Source of the DNA: Bacilli bacterium
GTDB lineage: Bacteria; Bacillota_I; Bacilli_A; RFN20; CAG-826
DNA: 64,000 nucleotides
Assembly (NCBI GenBank): GCA_017470115.1
Contig: JAFUEZ010000008.1
Location: 64,104-128,103 of the forward strand
Direction of reading: 5' to 3'
The notes under the pieces are model-generated. The model had not been told where the DNA came from and made no database searches. It saw only the letters and a program-made list of their open reading frames with translations. Both the position numbers and the translations under genes were made by a program. Shown here piece after piece: positions 9,470 through 19,153 of the stretch (positions within the stretch are counted from its first letter, which is position 1; each line of letters starts with the position of its first letter).

Positions 9470-11297
9470 ATCTACGTTTTTTGTTATAGTTGTTTACTGA
9501 TTTACCGACTTTTTTGACTACGTTTTCAAATGTTTTCGCTTGTTTTCTTCTCTTTTTGCGTGATTTAGAAGAAGCGATAATTGCAATAAGTATAATTAAC
9601 ACAACTATAATTACACCTGCAATAATGAGAATTTGAACTATCGAAAGTTCGATTGTTATCTCAAATTCTTCAGATTTATATGTTAAGCCGTCTGCTTCAA
9701 CTTGAGCATAAATCTTCATTTTTTCAATGCCAAGAAGTGTATATTCTTCAGTTAATTTTTCTCCAGCTTTATTAAACAAAATATAATTATTTGTTTCAGT
9801 ATCATCTAAATATACTTTAATGCCTTCAGGAGTGAATTTTTCAAATTGAGTATATTTGGCTTTAAATTTTGCTTCATCAAGTTCGACTCTAACATCATGA
9901 ATATTTCCGCTTTCTCTTGTGACAAGCATTTTCATGCTGCTTGATTTATGAACTTCAGCATCATAGGTTACTTCAAAGTGAACATTATATATTCCATTAC
10001 TTAAAGTAGAAGTGTCACTGATTTCTGTATTTGTTGCTTCGTTAATAAGCTTAAATTCGACTGGCGTTTCTAAGTAGGTAGCATTAATTTCAGGAATAAT
10101 GTTTTTGCCAGCTTTAAATTTAATATCGTTTCCATCTTTATATGAAGTAGGAATATTAATTTTTAAATCTTTATCATCAGTTGCAAATCTATTTAAATTT
10201 TTAAAATCTGCACCATCAGATTCGCTTGGAGTGAAACATGCAAATGCCCATTCAGGATAATCAATAAATGGATTTCTATTATATCCAACTGAATTGTAGA
10301 CTAGATTGTTTCTATGAATTTCAAATGAGCTAACTGGATCTGCAGCGTGCCACTCTAAAAGTGCATCAAGTTGACCATATTCAGCAGGATAAGTTGCAGT
10401 TTCTCTAACATTTTTAGCTTTTGATGTGTCGCTATTATTAGAAAGAGTTAAAGCTGGATAGATATCAACACCATCATTTTCGTTATATTTGTGATAGCAA
10501 GCTGCCATATAAAAGCATATTCTTGCAATATCACCTTTATCCTGTTCTGGTGGTTCATAAACCTTGATTCCATTTTTATCTAAACCAGTGTAGCCAACGC
10601 TCTCACCAGTCATTTTTGAAGTGTAAGCAGTGGTAGTTGATGCAGATTTATTTACAACTACGCCATATGGCAAATTATTATGTGCAGCGCTATTTCCTTG
10701 ATGCTCACCAGCACGTAAGTTTTGAGGATCACATCCGGTCGTTAATTTTTTATAATAATCACCTGAATCATTGAATCCATATGATTTAGCAAAAACGTGT
10801 TCTCTATCGATTTGTCTATTGCTAGATGCAAATGTATTTGTGACTTCATTGCCATTATTATCTTTATATTTATAATTACCAGAATTAATCGAGCTTTCAA
10901 TATATAAAGGAGATTTACAATATAGTTGATTGATCCAGATACCAGATGTTTTATAATTACCAGAAAGTTCAGATTCCTCAAGAGGAGATAAATCCCAATT
11001 TCTTTCAGTTAAATAATAGCCATTCCAAGCTTTTGAGTTTTTAGAAGTTCCGCTATCGTAACTACACTTTTTAATGTTTCTTTTTAAGATAGTATCAAGT
11101 TTGGATAAAAGTGTTTCACCTTTATCGCCAACACTAATATCTCCATAATAACTTTTAATATTTGCTTCACTTAAGTCAGCATAAATTGTACCAGCTGGAT
11201 TAACTGCTTTATTTATAGGTTGTTTAAAAGAAGGAGTAAGCCCTACATTAGTTGCAATGAGTGAATTTAAAAGTAAAAAGAGTATTCCAAATTTCAT
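9468..11297 (-). CDS. Secreted, membrane-anchored endonuclease I (EndA/NucM-like)
   Basis: Extracellular DNase or RNase of the endonuclease I (beta-beta-alpha metal) family. Residues 1-18 form a signal peptide. The nuclease domain contains DREHVFAKSYGF, with the catalytic His, then DPQNLRAGEHQGNSAAHN. Two Ig-like beta domains follow (about 370-560), then one transmembrane helix (IIAGVIIVVLIILIAIIA) and a Lys/Arg-rich cytoplasmic tail. At 609 residues it is far longer than the single-domain E. coli enzyme because of the stalk and anchor. A plausible role is scavenging nucleotides or attacking foreign DNA at the surface. A TAAAAT box at 11304-11309 (reverse strand) lies six bases before the ATG with no clear ribosome binding site. 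A second nuclease of the family is at 37594. Confidence 0.88.
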   Translation of the reverse strand: MKFGILFLLLNSLIATNVGLTPSFKQPINKAVNPAGTIYADLSEANIKSYYGDISVGDKGETLLSKLDTILKRNIKKCSYDSGTSKNSKAWNGYYLTERNWDLSPLEESELSGNYKTSGIWINQLYCKSPLYIESSINSGNYKYKDNNGNEVTNTFASSNRQIDREHVFAKSYGFNDSGDYYKKLTTGCDPQNLRAGEHQGNSAAHNNLPYGVVVNKSASTTTAYTSKMTGESVGYTGLDKNGIKVYEPPEQDKGDIARICFYMAACYHKYNENDGVDIYPALTLSNNSDTSKAKNVRETATYPAEYGQLDALLEWHAADPVSSFEIHRNNLVYNSVGYNRNPFIDYPEWAFACFTPSESDGADFKNLNRFATDDKDLKINIPTSYKDGNDIKFKAGKNIIPEINATYLETPVEFKLINEATNTEISDTSTLSNGIYNVHFEVTYDAEVHKSSSMKMLVTRESGNIHDVRVELDEAKFKAKYTQFEKFTPEGIKVYLDDTETNNYILFNKAGEKLTEEYTLLGIEKMKIYAQVEADGLTYKSEEFEITIELSIVQILIIAGVIIVVLIILIAIIASSKSRKKRRKQAKTFENVVKKVGKSVNNYNKKRR

Positions 11298-11343
11298 AAT
11301 TTAATTTTAAAGCAAAAGTGATAAAAAGTATATAGAGAATTTG

Positions 11344-11358
11344 AAAAACCCTGCAAAA
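11344..11358. repeat. Intergenic motif AAAAACCCTGCAAAA, copy 2
   Basis: Exact 15-base match to the copies at 8321 and 39119. It lies between the divergent nuclease gene and the Mn riboswitch promoter. Confidence 0.5.
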
Positions 11359-11406
11359 TCCTTATTATTTTTCAAATATTGCTCATTAAATTTACTTTTT
11401 TAGTGC

Positions 11407-11435
11407 TTTACAAGTAATTTTATATTAGATAAAAT
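11407..11435 (+). promoter_or_regulatory. Promoter of the Mn riboswitch / cation ATPase transcript
   Basis: TTTACA at 11407-11412, 17-base spacer and TAAAAT at 11430-11435. The expected start site near 11442 falls exactly at the 5' end of the riboswitch, which supports the call. Confidence 0.7.
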
Positions 11436-11442
11436 TATCTAG

Positions 11443-11520
11443 ATTTGGGGAGTAGCGAAGTATAGAAGGCCGTCAACACGGATGAATCCCGGTCCTATAC
11501 GAGTAAAATCAGCGAGACCA
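11443..11520 (+). promoter_or_regulatory. yybP-ykoY family (Mn2+) riboswitch
   Basis: The leader carries the family's signature blocks in order: GGGGAGTAGC at the start, GCCGTCAACACGG in the first metal-binding loop, and AGCGAGACC closing the element. A P2-type stem GTATAG/CTATAC (11460-11465 with 11495-11500) joins the blocks. This class is established as a Mn2+ sensor controlling Mn exporters, including P-type ATPases. The next gene, 27 bases on, is a P-type ATPase. Only a short distance with an AGGAGG site follows, so the switch may act on translation or by a terminator not obvious here. Confidence 0.88.
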
Positions 11521-11547
11521 TATGAATAATCTTTAGGAGGATTTTTT

Positions 11548-14358
11548 ATGGCTGAAGAAATAAGCAATAATGTCGAGTCCAAAAAAAAGATTGCTTTTGA
11601 AACTTTGACAAGTAAAGAAGTTGAAGAAGCTTTGCAAACTGATCATCAAAAAGGATTAAGTAGAGAAGAAGCAAAAGCAAGACTTGAAAAATTCGGTCCA
11701 AACAAACTTCAAGAAAAGAAGAAAGATTCATGGATTAAGATTTTCTTTTCACAAATGAACGATCCAATGATTTTTGTTCTTTTTGCCGCAATTGCTGTTA
11801 CAATTGGTGTTTCGATTTATGAAACAATTACTTTTGTTAAAGCTGGCGGAACATTTAATTTCTTAAGCGATGAATGTGGTGATTGGCCAGATATCATTAT
11901 TATTTTAGCTGTCATTATTATGAATTCGGTTATAGGAACGGTTCAAGAAATCAAGGCGCAAACTTCTCTAGAAGCGCTTAAGAATTTATCATCACCTGAA
12001 TCAACAGTTATAAGAGATGGAAAACGTTTCAAAGTAAAATCGAGTGAATTGGTTATTGGTGATGTCGTTATTTTAGAAGAAGGCGATACAATTGGTGCCG
12101 ATTTAAGACTTGTTGAAGCTGTTAATTTAAAAGCAAATGAATCTTCGTTAACTGGTGAATCTGTTCCAGTTGAGAAAAAAGCCGATGTTACTTTCTCATC
12201 AGACGTTGCTCTAGGCGACAAAGCAAATATGGCATTTATGTCCACTCCTGTTACTTATGGAAGAGGAACAGGTATTGTCGTTCAAACAGGTATGGATACT
12301 GAAATTGGTAAGATTGCATCTGCTTTAGATAATGAAGAAGATAGCGAAACCCCACTTCAAAAAGTACTTGCTAAATTATCAAAGATTTTAGGTATTATTA
12401 CACTTGCTATTGTTATTGCAGTTTTGATCGTTGATGCTATTTGGATTTTCGTAGATGGGAATGGCGGAGTTATTGAAGAGTGGATAGAAGCAGTACTTTC
12501 ATCAATTGCACTTGCAGTTGCTGCAATTCCTGAAGGCTTACCAGCAGTTGTTACTATTGTTTTATCAATAGGCGTTCAAAGAATGGTCAAAGCCAATACA
12601 ATCGTTAGAAAATTGCCATCAGTTGAAACACTTGGTGCAGTTAGCGTTGTTTGTAGTGATAAAACTGGAACTTTAACACAAAACAAGATGACAGTTTTAG
12701 AAGCTTACGTTGATGATTCATATTACGTTAGAGATGACTTTAAAGAAGAATCAAATATTGAAGACTTAAAACTCTTAGCAAGAGGCATGTCACTTTGTTC
12801 AAATGCAACTGTTGATGAAGGATTATTTGGTGATCCTACAGAAATCGCTCTTGTTGTTATGGCAAATGACTTCAACATGCATAAACACGATCTTGAAGAA
12901 AATGAAAAGAGAATCGATGAACTTCCATTTGATTCAGTCAGAAAAATGATGTCAACCTTACATATAAATAAGGAAGGCGAAAAGATTGCTTATACAAAAG
13001 GTGGTTTAGATAGCATCTTAAAATATACAACCAAGATTTTAATTAATGGTAGTGAACGAGTCATAACTCAAGAAGATATCGACAAGATTTATAAAGCAAA
13101 TAAATTCTTCTCTGATAAAGCACTTAGAGTTTTAGCTCTTGCATATCAAAAGAGAGGAGAAATCGGGGAAGAAGACTTAACATTTGTTGGTCTTGTTGCA
13201 ATGATTGATCCTGCTAGACCTGAAGCAAAACCAGCTGTTGAGAAATTTAAAGAAGCTGGAATCACAACTGTAATGATTACAGGTGACCACAAAGATACAG
13301 CATTTGCAATTGCTCACGAACTTGGAATTGCTGAATCAATTGATCAATGTATGATGGGAAGTGATGTTGATAAACTCACTCCAGAAGAACTTCAAGAAGT
13401 TTGTAAAACAGTTAGAGTTTTCGCTCGTGTCTCTCCAGAAAATAAAGTTCAAATTGTTAAAGCATTTGAAGCAAATGGAAATATTTGCGCTATGACTGGT
13501 GATGGTGTTAATGATGCTCCTTCATTAAAAGCTGCTGATATTGGTATTGCTATGGGTATTACTGGAACCGACGTTGCTAAAGGTGCAGCTGATATGGTTT
13601 TGACAGATGATAACTTTGCATCAATTGAAAAAGCAGTTGAAGAAGGTAGAGGCATCTACACAAACATCAAAAAGACCGTTATATTCTTACTTTCTAGTAA
13701 TATTGCAGAAGTCTTATCAATGTTCTTCATTATCATTTTTGGACTTCCAACACCATTTATTGCTATTCACTTACTTTGGGTAAATTTAGTTACAGATTCA
13801 CTTCCAGCAATTGCTCTTGGAATGGACCCTAAAGATCCAAATAACATGAAAGAAAAACCAAGAGATCCAAAAGAAGGAATCTTTGCAAAAGGTGGAATGA
13901 GACAAACGATATTCTATGGTGCTGTAATTACTGTTGCTGTTTTAATAGGATATTTTGCAACAGCTTGGTTAAATGGCGTTGCTGGACTTGGAAATATTAA
14001 AGCTTTCTATACTGATCCAGCAAACATCGAATACTATAGACAAGCTCAAGTTATGGCATTTACAACACTTGCAGTTACTGAACTCTTCCATATGGTAGGA
14101 ATGAGTAATTTAAATAGATCATTCTTCCACGTATTTAAAAATAACAACTGGATGATGATTGTCGCATTTGTTGCAGGTTTAGCATTACAATTATTTGTTA
14201 TTTCTGTTCCTGGAGTTCAAGACGTATTCTCAACAACAGCATTGAGTTGGCAAGAATGGTTGATTACAATCGCTTTATCCGTTTCGCCATTATTAATTCA
14301 TGAAGTTGTTATATTTGTAAAATTCTTAATTAGAAAGTTCTCTAAGAAAGAAAATTAA
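11548..14358 (+). CDS. P2-type cation-transporting ATPase, Ca2+/Mn2+ class
   Basis: ATP-driven cation export pump in the cytoplasmic membrane, 936 residues. Motifs in order: actuator TGES at 202-205; PEGLP in helix M4 at 328-332; phosphorylation motif SDKTGTLT with Asp371; KGGLD in the nucleotide domain; MITGDHKDTA; MTGDGVNDAP at about 650; and WVNLVTDSLPAIALGMD in M6. The PEGLP and NLVTD motifs carry the cation-binding residues typical of SERCA-like pumps. The upstream Mn2+ riboswitch points to manganese detoxification as a main job, although Ca2+ transport is possible. AGGAGG precedes the ATG by about eight bases. About ten membrane helices are expected. Confidence 0.93.
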   Translation: MAEEISNNVESKKKIAFETLTSKEVEEALQTDHQKGLSREEAKARLEKFGPNKLQEKKKDSWIKIFFSQMNDPMIFVLFAAIAVTIGVSIYETITFVKAGGTFNFLSDECGDWPDIIIILAVIIMNSVIGTVQEIKAQTSLEALKNLSSPESTVIRDGKRFKVKSSELVIGDVVILEEGDTIGADLRLVEAVNLKANESSLTGESVPVEKKADVTFSSDVALGDKANMAFMSTPVTYGRGTGIVVQTGMDTEIGKIASALDNEEDSETPLQKVLAKLSKILGIITLAIVIAVLIVDAIWIFVDGNGGVIEEWIEAVLSSIALAVAAIPEGLPAVVTIVLSIGVQRMVKANTIVRKLPSVETLGAVSVVCSDKTGTLTQNKMTVLEAYVDDSYYVRDDFKEESNIEDLKLLARGMSLCSNATVDEGLFGDPTEIALVVMANDFNMHKHDLEENEKRIDELPFDSVRKMMSTLHINKEGEKIAYTKGGLDSILKYTTKILINGSERVITQEDIDKIYKANKFFSDKALRVLALAYQKRGEIGEEDLTFVGLVAMIDPARPEAKPAVEKFKEAGITTVMITGDHKDTAFAIAHELGIAESIDQCMMGSDVDKLTPEELQEVCKTVRVFARVSPENKVQIVKAFEANGNICAMTGDGVNDAPSLKAADIGIAMGITGTDVAKGAADMVLTDDNFASIEKAVEEGRGIYTNIKKTVIFLLSSNIAEVLSMFFIIIFGLPTPFIAIHLLWVNLVTDSLPAIALGMDPKDPNNMKEKPRDPKEGIFAKGGMRQTIFYGAVITVAVLIGYFATAWLNGVAGLGNIKAFYTDPANIEYYRQAQVMAFTTLAVTELFHMVGMSNLNRSFFHVFKNNNWMMIVAFVAGLALQLFVISVPGVQDVFSTTALSWQEWLITIALSVSPLLIHEVVIFVKFLIRKFSKKEN

Positions 14359-14466
14359 TTATTAAATTCTTATTGGTATTTACTTATAAAGTAAAAAAAT
14401 GCTGGAATATTCATTTATTTAGCGAAATAATTATTTTATAAGTTAAATTAATAAAGGAGAAAAAAC

Positions 14467-14697
14467 ATGGCAAAAGCTTTCCAAAAATTACCAAGATTAG
14501 TCCAATTCTTACTTTTATTAATTCCTGGCGTTAACTGGATTACAGAAATTGTCGTCAGAGTTAGTGCAGTAATCGAAAAGGCTGATGGAAGAAACATCTT
14601 GGGTTTGATCCTTGCTATCTTTGTCGGTTTCGTCTTTGGTTGGGTTGACTTAATTTGGGTTTTATTATTCAAACACCTCATCCTTTGCAAAGCTTAA
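14467..14697 (+). CDS. Small membrane protein of unknown function
   Basis: A 76-residue protein with a good ribosome binding site (AAAGGAGAA, seven bases before the ATG). It has a short amphipathic start, a hydrophobic stretch (VQFLLLLIPGVNWITEIVVRV) and a second strongly hydrophobic segment (LGLILAIFVGFVFGWVDLIW), ending in LILCKA. No family is recognised. It lies 108 bases after the ATPase and is closed by its own terminator. Co-transcription with the ATPase is possible, as no terminator is visible between them, so a link to metal homeostasis is conceivable but unsupported. Confidence 0.7.
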   Translation: MAKAFQKLPRLVQFLLLLIPGVNWITEIVVRVSAVIEKADGRNILGLILAIFVGFVFGWVDLIWVLLFKHLILCKA

Positions 14698-14717
14698 TCG
14701 TATAAAGAGATTAAAAA

Positions 14718-14745
14718 TTAAAGGGCTCAGAAATGAGTCCTTTAA
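14718..14745. terminator. Bidirectional terminator
   Basis: Stem TTAAAGGGCTCA/TGAGTCCTTTAA (12 pairs including one G-T) with a GAAA tetraloop, between the small membrane protein and the convergent LysR gene. Confidence 0.85.
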
Positions 14746-15638
14746 TTTGCTTTTTCGAATTCGATTTTTAATCCTCTAAAGAAACGAATAAACTCTATAG
14801 CTAATTTATCTAATGTAGTTTTCTTGTTCCAAGCAAGAATAATGTTAAATTGAATATTTGGTTCAAATGGAATTGTCACAAGGTTATCATCCTCTTTTAA
14901 TAAATATTCAAAGAAGAACGCACCATATTTGTTGTTAGAAACCATTTCTTTAATTGTATATAGTTGGTTAGTTCTAATTTTAATATTTGGTTCAACATTT
15001 AGTTTTTGGAATTCAGCAGCAACAACATGAGATTGCAAAGTATCTTCTTTCATTAAAAGAAGTGGCATATTTTCTAGATCTTTAAAAGTAATAGATTTTC
15101 TATTAGCTAATTTATGTGATTTATTTACAAGGAATAATAAAGAGATTTTTCCTAAAATTATGTAATCGAGATTGGTGCTAATTTTTTCCATATCTTCGAC
15201 AACTGTTAGTGATAAATCTATTTCGTTTTCAAGAACCTTTTTTCTATTTTCAAAACTTCCAAGCTCCTCGACATCGACCTCGATATGAGGATGACTTTTT
15301 GAAAATACATCAAGAATAAGAGGGATCAAAAAGACGCCTAACATCGGTGGAATTCCAATTTTTAAAACCTCTTTCTTTTTAACAAATTCTCTCATTTCGT
15401 TTTCTACTCTTTGAGCTCTATTTAGCAAAGAAGTAGCAAGAGAATAAAGGTATTTTCCTTGTTCTGTTAGAAAAATAACATTGTTGTTTCTTTTAAATAA
15501 TGTAGTATTAAATTCATCTTCAAGTTCTTTAATTGCGTTCGAAATTGCTGGCTGACTAACATAAAGTTTTTTAGCAGCTTTTGTTATCGAATTATATTTT
15601 ACTGTGGTTACAAAATATTGAAGTTGCACTAATTTCAT
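14742..15638 (-). CDS. LysR-family transcriptional regulator
   Basis: A 298-residue LysR regulator of normal length. The N-terminal winged helix-turn-helix reads QYFVTTVKYNSITKAAKKLY then VSQPAISNAIKELEDEF and FKRNNNVIFLTEQG. Residues ~90-298 form the two-lobed effector domain (KIGIPPMLGVFLIPLILDVF at its start). It is divergent from the lipoprotein/hydrolase/malic-enzyme operon, with two dyad-symmetric sequences in the 289-base spacer. By the usual LysR arrangement it should regulate that operon. Because the operon ends in malic enzyme, an organic acid such as malate is a reasonable guess for the effector, but nothing in the sequence proves it. Confidence 0.9.
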   Translation of the reverse strand: MKLVQLQYFVTTVKYNSITKAAKKLYVSQPAISNAIKELEDEFNTTLFKRNNNVIFLTEQGKYLYSLATSLLNRAQRVENEMREFVKKKEVLKIGIPPMLGVFLIPLILDVFSKSHPHIEVDVEELGSFENRKKVLENEIDLSLTVVEDMEKISTNLDYIILGKISLLFLVNKSHKLANRKSITFKDLENMPLLLMKEDTLQSHVVAAEFQKLNVEPNIKIRTNQLYTIKEMVSNNKYGAFFFEYLLKEDDNLVTIPFEPNIQFNIILAWNKKTTLDKLAIEFIRFFRGLKIEFEKAN

Positions 15639-15674
15639 AAATGAGTCCTCTTCAAAATACTAATAAAAAAATAT

Positions 15675-15729
15675 ATAAATTTCAATAAATAAAATTTATG
15701 GAGTAATAAAATTTTTATATTGAAAAATT
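15675..15729. promoter_or_regulatory. Two dyads in the LysR divergent spacer, candidate LysR operators
   Basis: ATAAATTT at 15675-15682 faces AAATTTAT at 15692-15699 across nine bases. A second weaker dyad, AATTTTT/AAAAATT, spans 15710-15729. LysR boxes are interrupted AT-rich dyads near the regulator's own start, and these sit 37-91 bases upstream of it. AT-richness lowers the weight of the match. Confidence 0.35.
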
Positions 15730-15927
15730 GTCATTAGGACTTATATTTATTCCATAGGAATATTAAGGTTAAGTATAAACAAATTTTCTAATTCAAATAT
15801 CATCTATTCTTAATTACAGTTTTTTAAAGAAAAATTTGCTGATTGAATGAGCTTTTTACCTTTAAAAAAATAGTGACATTTATATTTAGAAATCGTTCGT
15901 TTAATTATAAAGGGTAAAGAGAAAATA

Positions 15928-17169
15928 ATGAAAAAAAGTAAAATTTTAAGATCACTATTTATCCCAGTTATCGTTTTATCTGCATCTTCATGCGCAATTG
16001 CTATGGATATGGGAAAGAATTCTTTTGTTGGCGATTTTGATATTTCTGCAAAAGGTGATAAGAGTGTTATAGCTAAAGTAGAAAAAGTTAAAGGTGGCTA
16101 TAACATGACTATTTCTGGAAGTGGAAGAACAATGGCCTATGAAAGCGAGGAAGAAGTTCCTTGGTATACAATTTCAAAACGTATTCATGGTTTGTCGATT
16201 CAAGATGGCGTTCAAACGATTGGTAATAATTTATTAGCATCTTTAGAAAAAGTTTCTCAAGTTGTTTTGCCTAATTCTTTAGTAGCAATAGGTAGAAATG
16301 GTGTTAATCCAGAATTAAAACTTTTAACTAAATTAAGTGCTGAACAAATTACAAACGTCAGTGAAGCTCAAGTTTATTATTATCAAGAAACAAAACCTGA
16401 AATTCCTGATAGATATCGGAGATATAAAGGCGATGTAGCAACGGTTTGGAGTCAAGTTAAAGTCTTGTTTATCGGCAATTCGTTCACTTATTATAATGAC
16501 ATGCCAAATGCTCTATTTAAGAATTTGGGCGAACAAATGAACGAAATGATGTTAGTAACTGCTGTTACAGAAGGTTCCTACACATTAGCAAAATTTGCAG
16601 ATTCAAAAGATCCAAAAGGACTAATAGTTGATCAAACACTAGCATCAAGAAAAGATTACGATTATGTAATTTTACAAGAGCAATCTTCTCAACCAATTGA
16701 TAGCGAAACAAGTTATAAAGCGTTTCAAAAAGGCGTTGCTGACTTGAAAACAAAAATCAATGAGACTCAAGATCATGCAAAAATTAGACTTTATGCAACT
16801 TGGGGATTTGCTGCTTATGACAAAGTCAGCAAAGGTGAGATGACTATCCCTCAAATGGCTGATGAATTACACGCTGCCTACTCAAAAGCAAATCAAGAAG
16901 CAGCTGTCGATGGAGTTCATCCAGTTGGTCTAGCATTTAAATCTTATTTTGAAGCGCATACTGATAAGCCAAATTATCTTTATAACACTTCAGATATGAG
17001 ACATCCATCATATGCAGGAAGCTATTTAGCTGCATGCGTACATATTGCATCAGTTTTAGATGCAGATCCAAGAACATCTACATTTTATGGAGATGGAACA
17101 TTAACAGAAACCGAAGCTAAAGCACTTCAAGAAGTCGCTTATCAAACAGTCTTTGGAGAAAATAAATAA
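15928..17169 (+). CDS. Lipoprotein with SGNH-hydrolase (DUF4886-like) domain
   Basis: Surface lipoprotein of 413 residues. The signal peptide ends in a lipobox, LSASSC, at about residue 23. Residues ~40-130 resemble a leucine-rich/BspA-like beta segment (IQDGVQTIGNNLL, VVLPNSLVAIG). From ~175 an SGNH-type fold begins with FIGNSFTYYNDMP, whose Ser is the expected nucleophile; the C-terminal DMRHPSYAGSYLAA block offers the Asp-x-x-His pair. Family members are probable esterases acting on acylated glycans or similar; the substrate is unknown. First gene of a five-gene operon (next start 18 bases away), divergent from LysR. Confidence 0.8.
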   Translation: MKKSKILRSLFIPVIVLSASSCAIAMDMGKNSFVGDFDISAKGDKSVIAKVEKVKGGYNMTISGSGRTMAYESEEEVPWYTISKRIHGLSIQDGVQTIGNNLLASLEKVSQVVLPNSLVAIGRNGVNPELKLLTKLSAEQITNVSEAQVYYYQETKPEIPDRYRRYKGDVATVWSQVKVLFIGNSFTYYNDMPNALFKNLGEQMNEMMLVTAVTEGSYTLAKFADSKDPKGLIVDQTLASRKDYDYVILQEQSSQPIDSETSYKAFQKGVADLKTKINETQDHAKIRLYATWGFAAYDKVSKGEMTIPQMADELHAAYSKANQEAAVDGVHPVGLAFKSYFEAHTDKPNYLYNTSDMRHPSYAGSYLAACVHIASVLDADPRTSTFYGDGTLTETEAKALQEVAYQTVFGENK

Positions 17170-17186
17170 TTTAAAGGAGAAAAAAG

Positions 17187-19121
17187 ATGAAATTATTTAA
17201 AAAATCATTATTATTTGTCGCTTCTACATTAGCAGTTTTATCATTAGCTGCTTGTGGTGGAGAAAGTGGCGGTAAAGAGGATGAAGGCGGAGAACATGTA
17301 GAACCTACAACTCAATATACAGTTACTTTCCATGATAAAGGTGCTGTTTATGACACTAAGAAAGTTAACGCAGGAGATTTAGTTGAAGCTCCAAAAGATC
17401 CAACTCCAGCAACAGGATTCAAATTTGCTGGTTGGTATACTGCTGAAACTGAAGGAACACAATGGTCATTTTTAACAGATGTCGTTAATAAAGATGTCGA
17501 TTTATATTCAAGATATGAATCAACAGTTACAAAATATGAAGTCAATTTCTGGGTTAAAGGCGCTGTTGTTGCTACAATTCAAGTTGAAGAAGGCAAGAAA
17601 ATTGGTGATCAAAAACCAGCAGATCCAACATTAGCTGCAAATGAAGTTTTTGATGGCTGGTACACTCAAGAAACTGGTGGAGAATTATTCAATTTTGAGT
17701 CAACAATTACAGCAAAAACAAATATTTATGCTCATATTTCTCAAAAACAAAATTCAGAAACTGAAGTTTATCTTGCTGTTTGGGGAAGATGGTTAAGTGA
17801 AGAAAATACTCAAAAATTAATCGCTGGATTTAAAGAATATGCTGATGAAAAATCAATCAGTTACACAAAAATTTCATATAACTATTATGAAGGTTATGAT
17901 TCTGAAGGCGGAAATGGAAAATATTATAAAATTGATGATTTTGCCCCTGCTGTTAATGGAAATGTAGATAATGATGTTATTTTCCCAATTGCAAGTAATG
18001 TTGCAGATAGATTTTCACCTACAAAAACTGATGCTTATCCATATAGTGTTCCTTATCAATCAGGAACAAAAACAGATCGTTATATCGGAAGAAAAAATGA
18101 ACAAGCTTTAACAGTTTCACTTTACAATTGGCTATTAAGTGATGTTGCAAATAAGATCTTAAATCCTGAATCAGAAACACCAGAACAACCTGAAGTAAAC
18201 GAACAAGCACTTTATATTGGCTATTACACACGTTATTGTAATGCAACTCTTCAAAAACAAGTGAAAGATGCATTTGCCGCATATTTAACTGCTCAAAGCA
18301 TCTCAATTCCAACAATTGAACCTGTTCCATTTGGTGATGATAGTACTAACGTTGCTTCACTTGTTGACTTAGTTAATAACTATAATTCTGGCACACATCA
18401 ATTAGACGTTTTAATCGGTGGAGGTGGCAATATTTTATCAACAGCTGGTAAAGAAACTGAAACGAAATTAGCAGGATCAACTCAAGACCTCAATATTAAC
18501 GGATCAAGTAGAAATATGGTCACATTTACAGCTGCTCAAAACCCTGTAAATGCAAAATTATTCTATACATTCTTAACAAGTGAAGCTGGCCAAACTGCTT
18601 TAACAATGCCACCTGAAGAACCAGAAGAACCAACAGAAACAACTGCAGATTTAAAAGTTTTAGTATTTAGAAACTATTTTGGTGAAGCAGCTCAACAAGC
18701 TGTTGAAGCTGGATTTGCTAGCTATTTAACTGCTCAACATGCTGCAATTTCAAATCTTAAATTTGTAGTATTTGACACATCAACAGCAGTTGGCGCTATT
18801 GTTCAAGAAGTATTAAATAAATATGATGCCTCTCAAGCTTATGATGTTGTTTTAGGTGGTGGTGGAAATATTTTATCTACTGCTGGAAATGGTGAAGGCG
18901 AAACAAGAAAACTTGGTGATACAGTTGGTACTGGAGAAGATGCTGCTGCTTTATATACTAAGAAAGCCGATCTTTCAATTAGTAACGGAACAGAAGTTAA
19001 ATCAAGAAATATGATTTACTTAACAAAAACTCCAAATAGTGGAAACGTCACATTGCTTCATAATTACTTCTTAACTGAAGAAGGAATTGCAGCACTTAAG
19101 ACAAATAATCCTACTGAATAG
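17187..19121 (+). CDS. Lipoprotein with two InlB-type repeats and three solute-binding-like repeats
   Basis: A 644-residue surface lipoprotein: signal peptide and lipobox LSLAAC near residue 22, then an acidic Gly-rich linker. Two Listeria-Bacteroides (InlB B) repeats follow at about 45-190, each ending in a GWYT block. Three repeats of about 120-150 residues start near 190, 340 and 490. The second and third share LIGGGGNILSTAG/LGGGGNILSTAG and end in phrases such as FYTFLTSEAGQTAL, reminiscent of the FL-S-EGQ end of extracellular solute-binding proteins; the first copy has lost the GGGGN motif. No permease accompanies it. AAAGGAGAA sits before the ATG. Ligand and role are unknown. Confidence 0.75.
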   Translation: MKLFKKSLLFVASTLAVLSLAACGGESGGKEDEGGEHVEPTTQYTVTFHDKGAVYDTKKVNAGDLVEAPKDPTPATGFKFAGWYTAETEGTQWSFLTDVVNKDVDLYSRYESTVTKYEVNFWVKGAVVATIQVEEGKKIGDQKPADPTLAANEVFDGWYTQETGGELFNFESTITAKTNIYAHISQKQNSETEVYLAVWGRWLSEENTQKLIAGFKEYADEKSISYTKISYNYYEGYDSEGGNGKYYKIDDFAPAVNGNVDNDVIFPIASNVADRFSPTKTDAYPYSVPYQSGTKTDRYIGRKNEQALTVSLYNWLLSDVANKILNPESETPEQPEVNEQALYIGYYTRYCNATLQKQVKDAFAAYLTAQSISIPTIEPVPFGDDSTNVASLVDLVNNYNSGTHQLDVLIGGGGNILSTAGKETETKLAGSTQDLNINGSSRNMVTFTAAQNPVNAKLFYTFLTSEAGQTALTMPPEEPEEPTETTADLKVLVFRNYFGEAAQQAVEAGFASYLTAQHAAISNLKFVVFDTSTAVGAIVQEVLNKYDASQAYDVVLGGGGNILSTAGNGEGETRKLGDTVGTGEDAAALYTKKADLSISNGTEVKSRNMIYLTKTPNSGNVTLLHNYFLTEEGIAALKTNNPTE

Positions 19122-19153
19122 TAGAAATTTAAATATTACTCTGGAGGAGCAAT

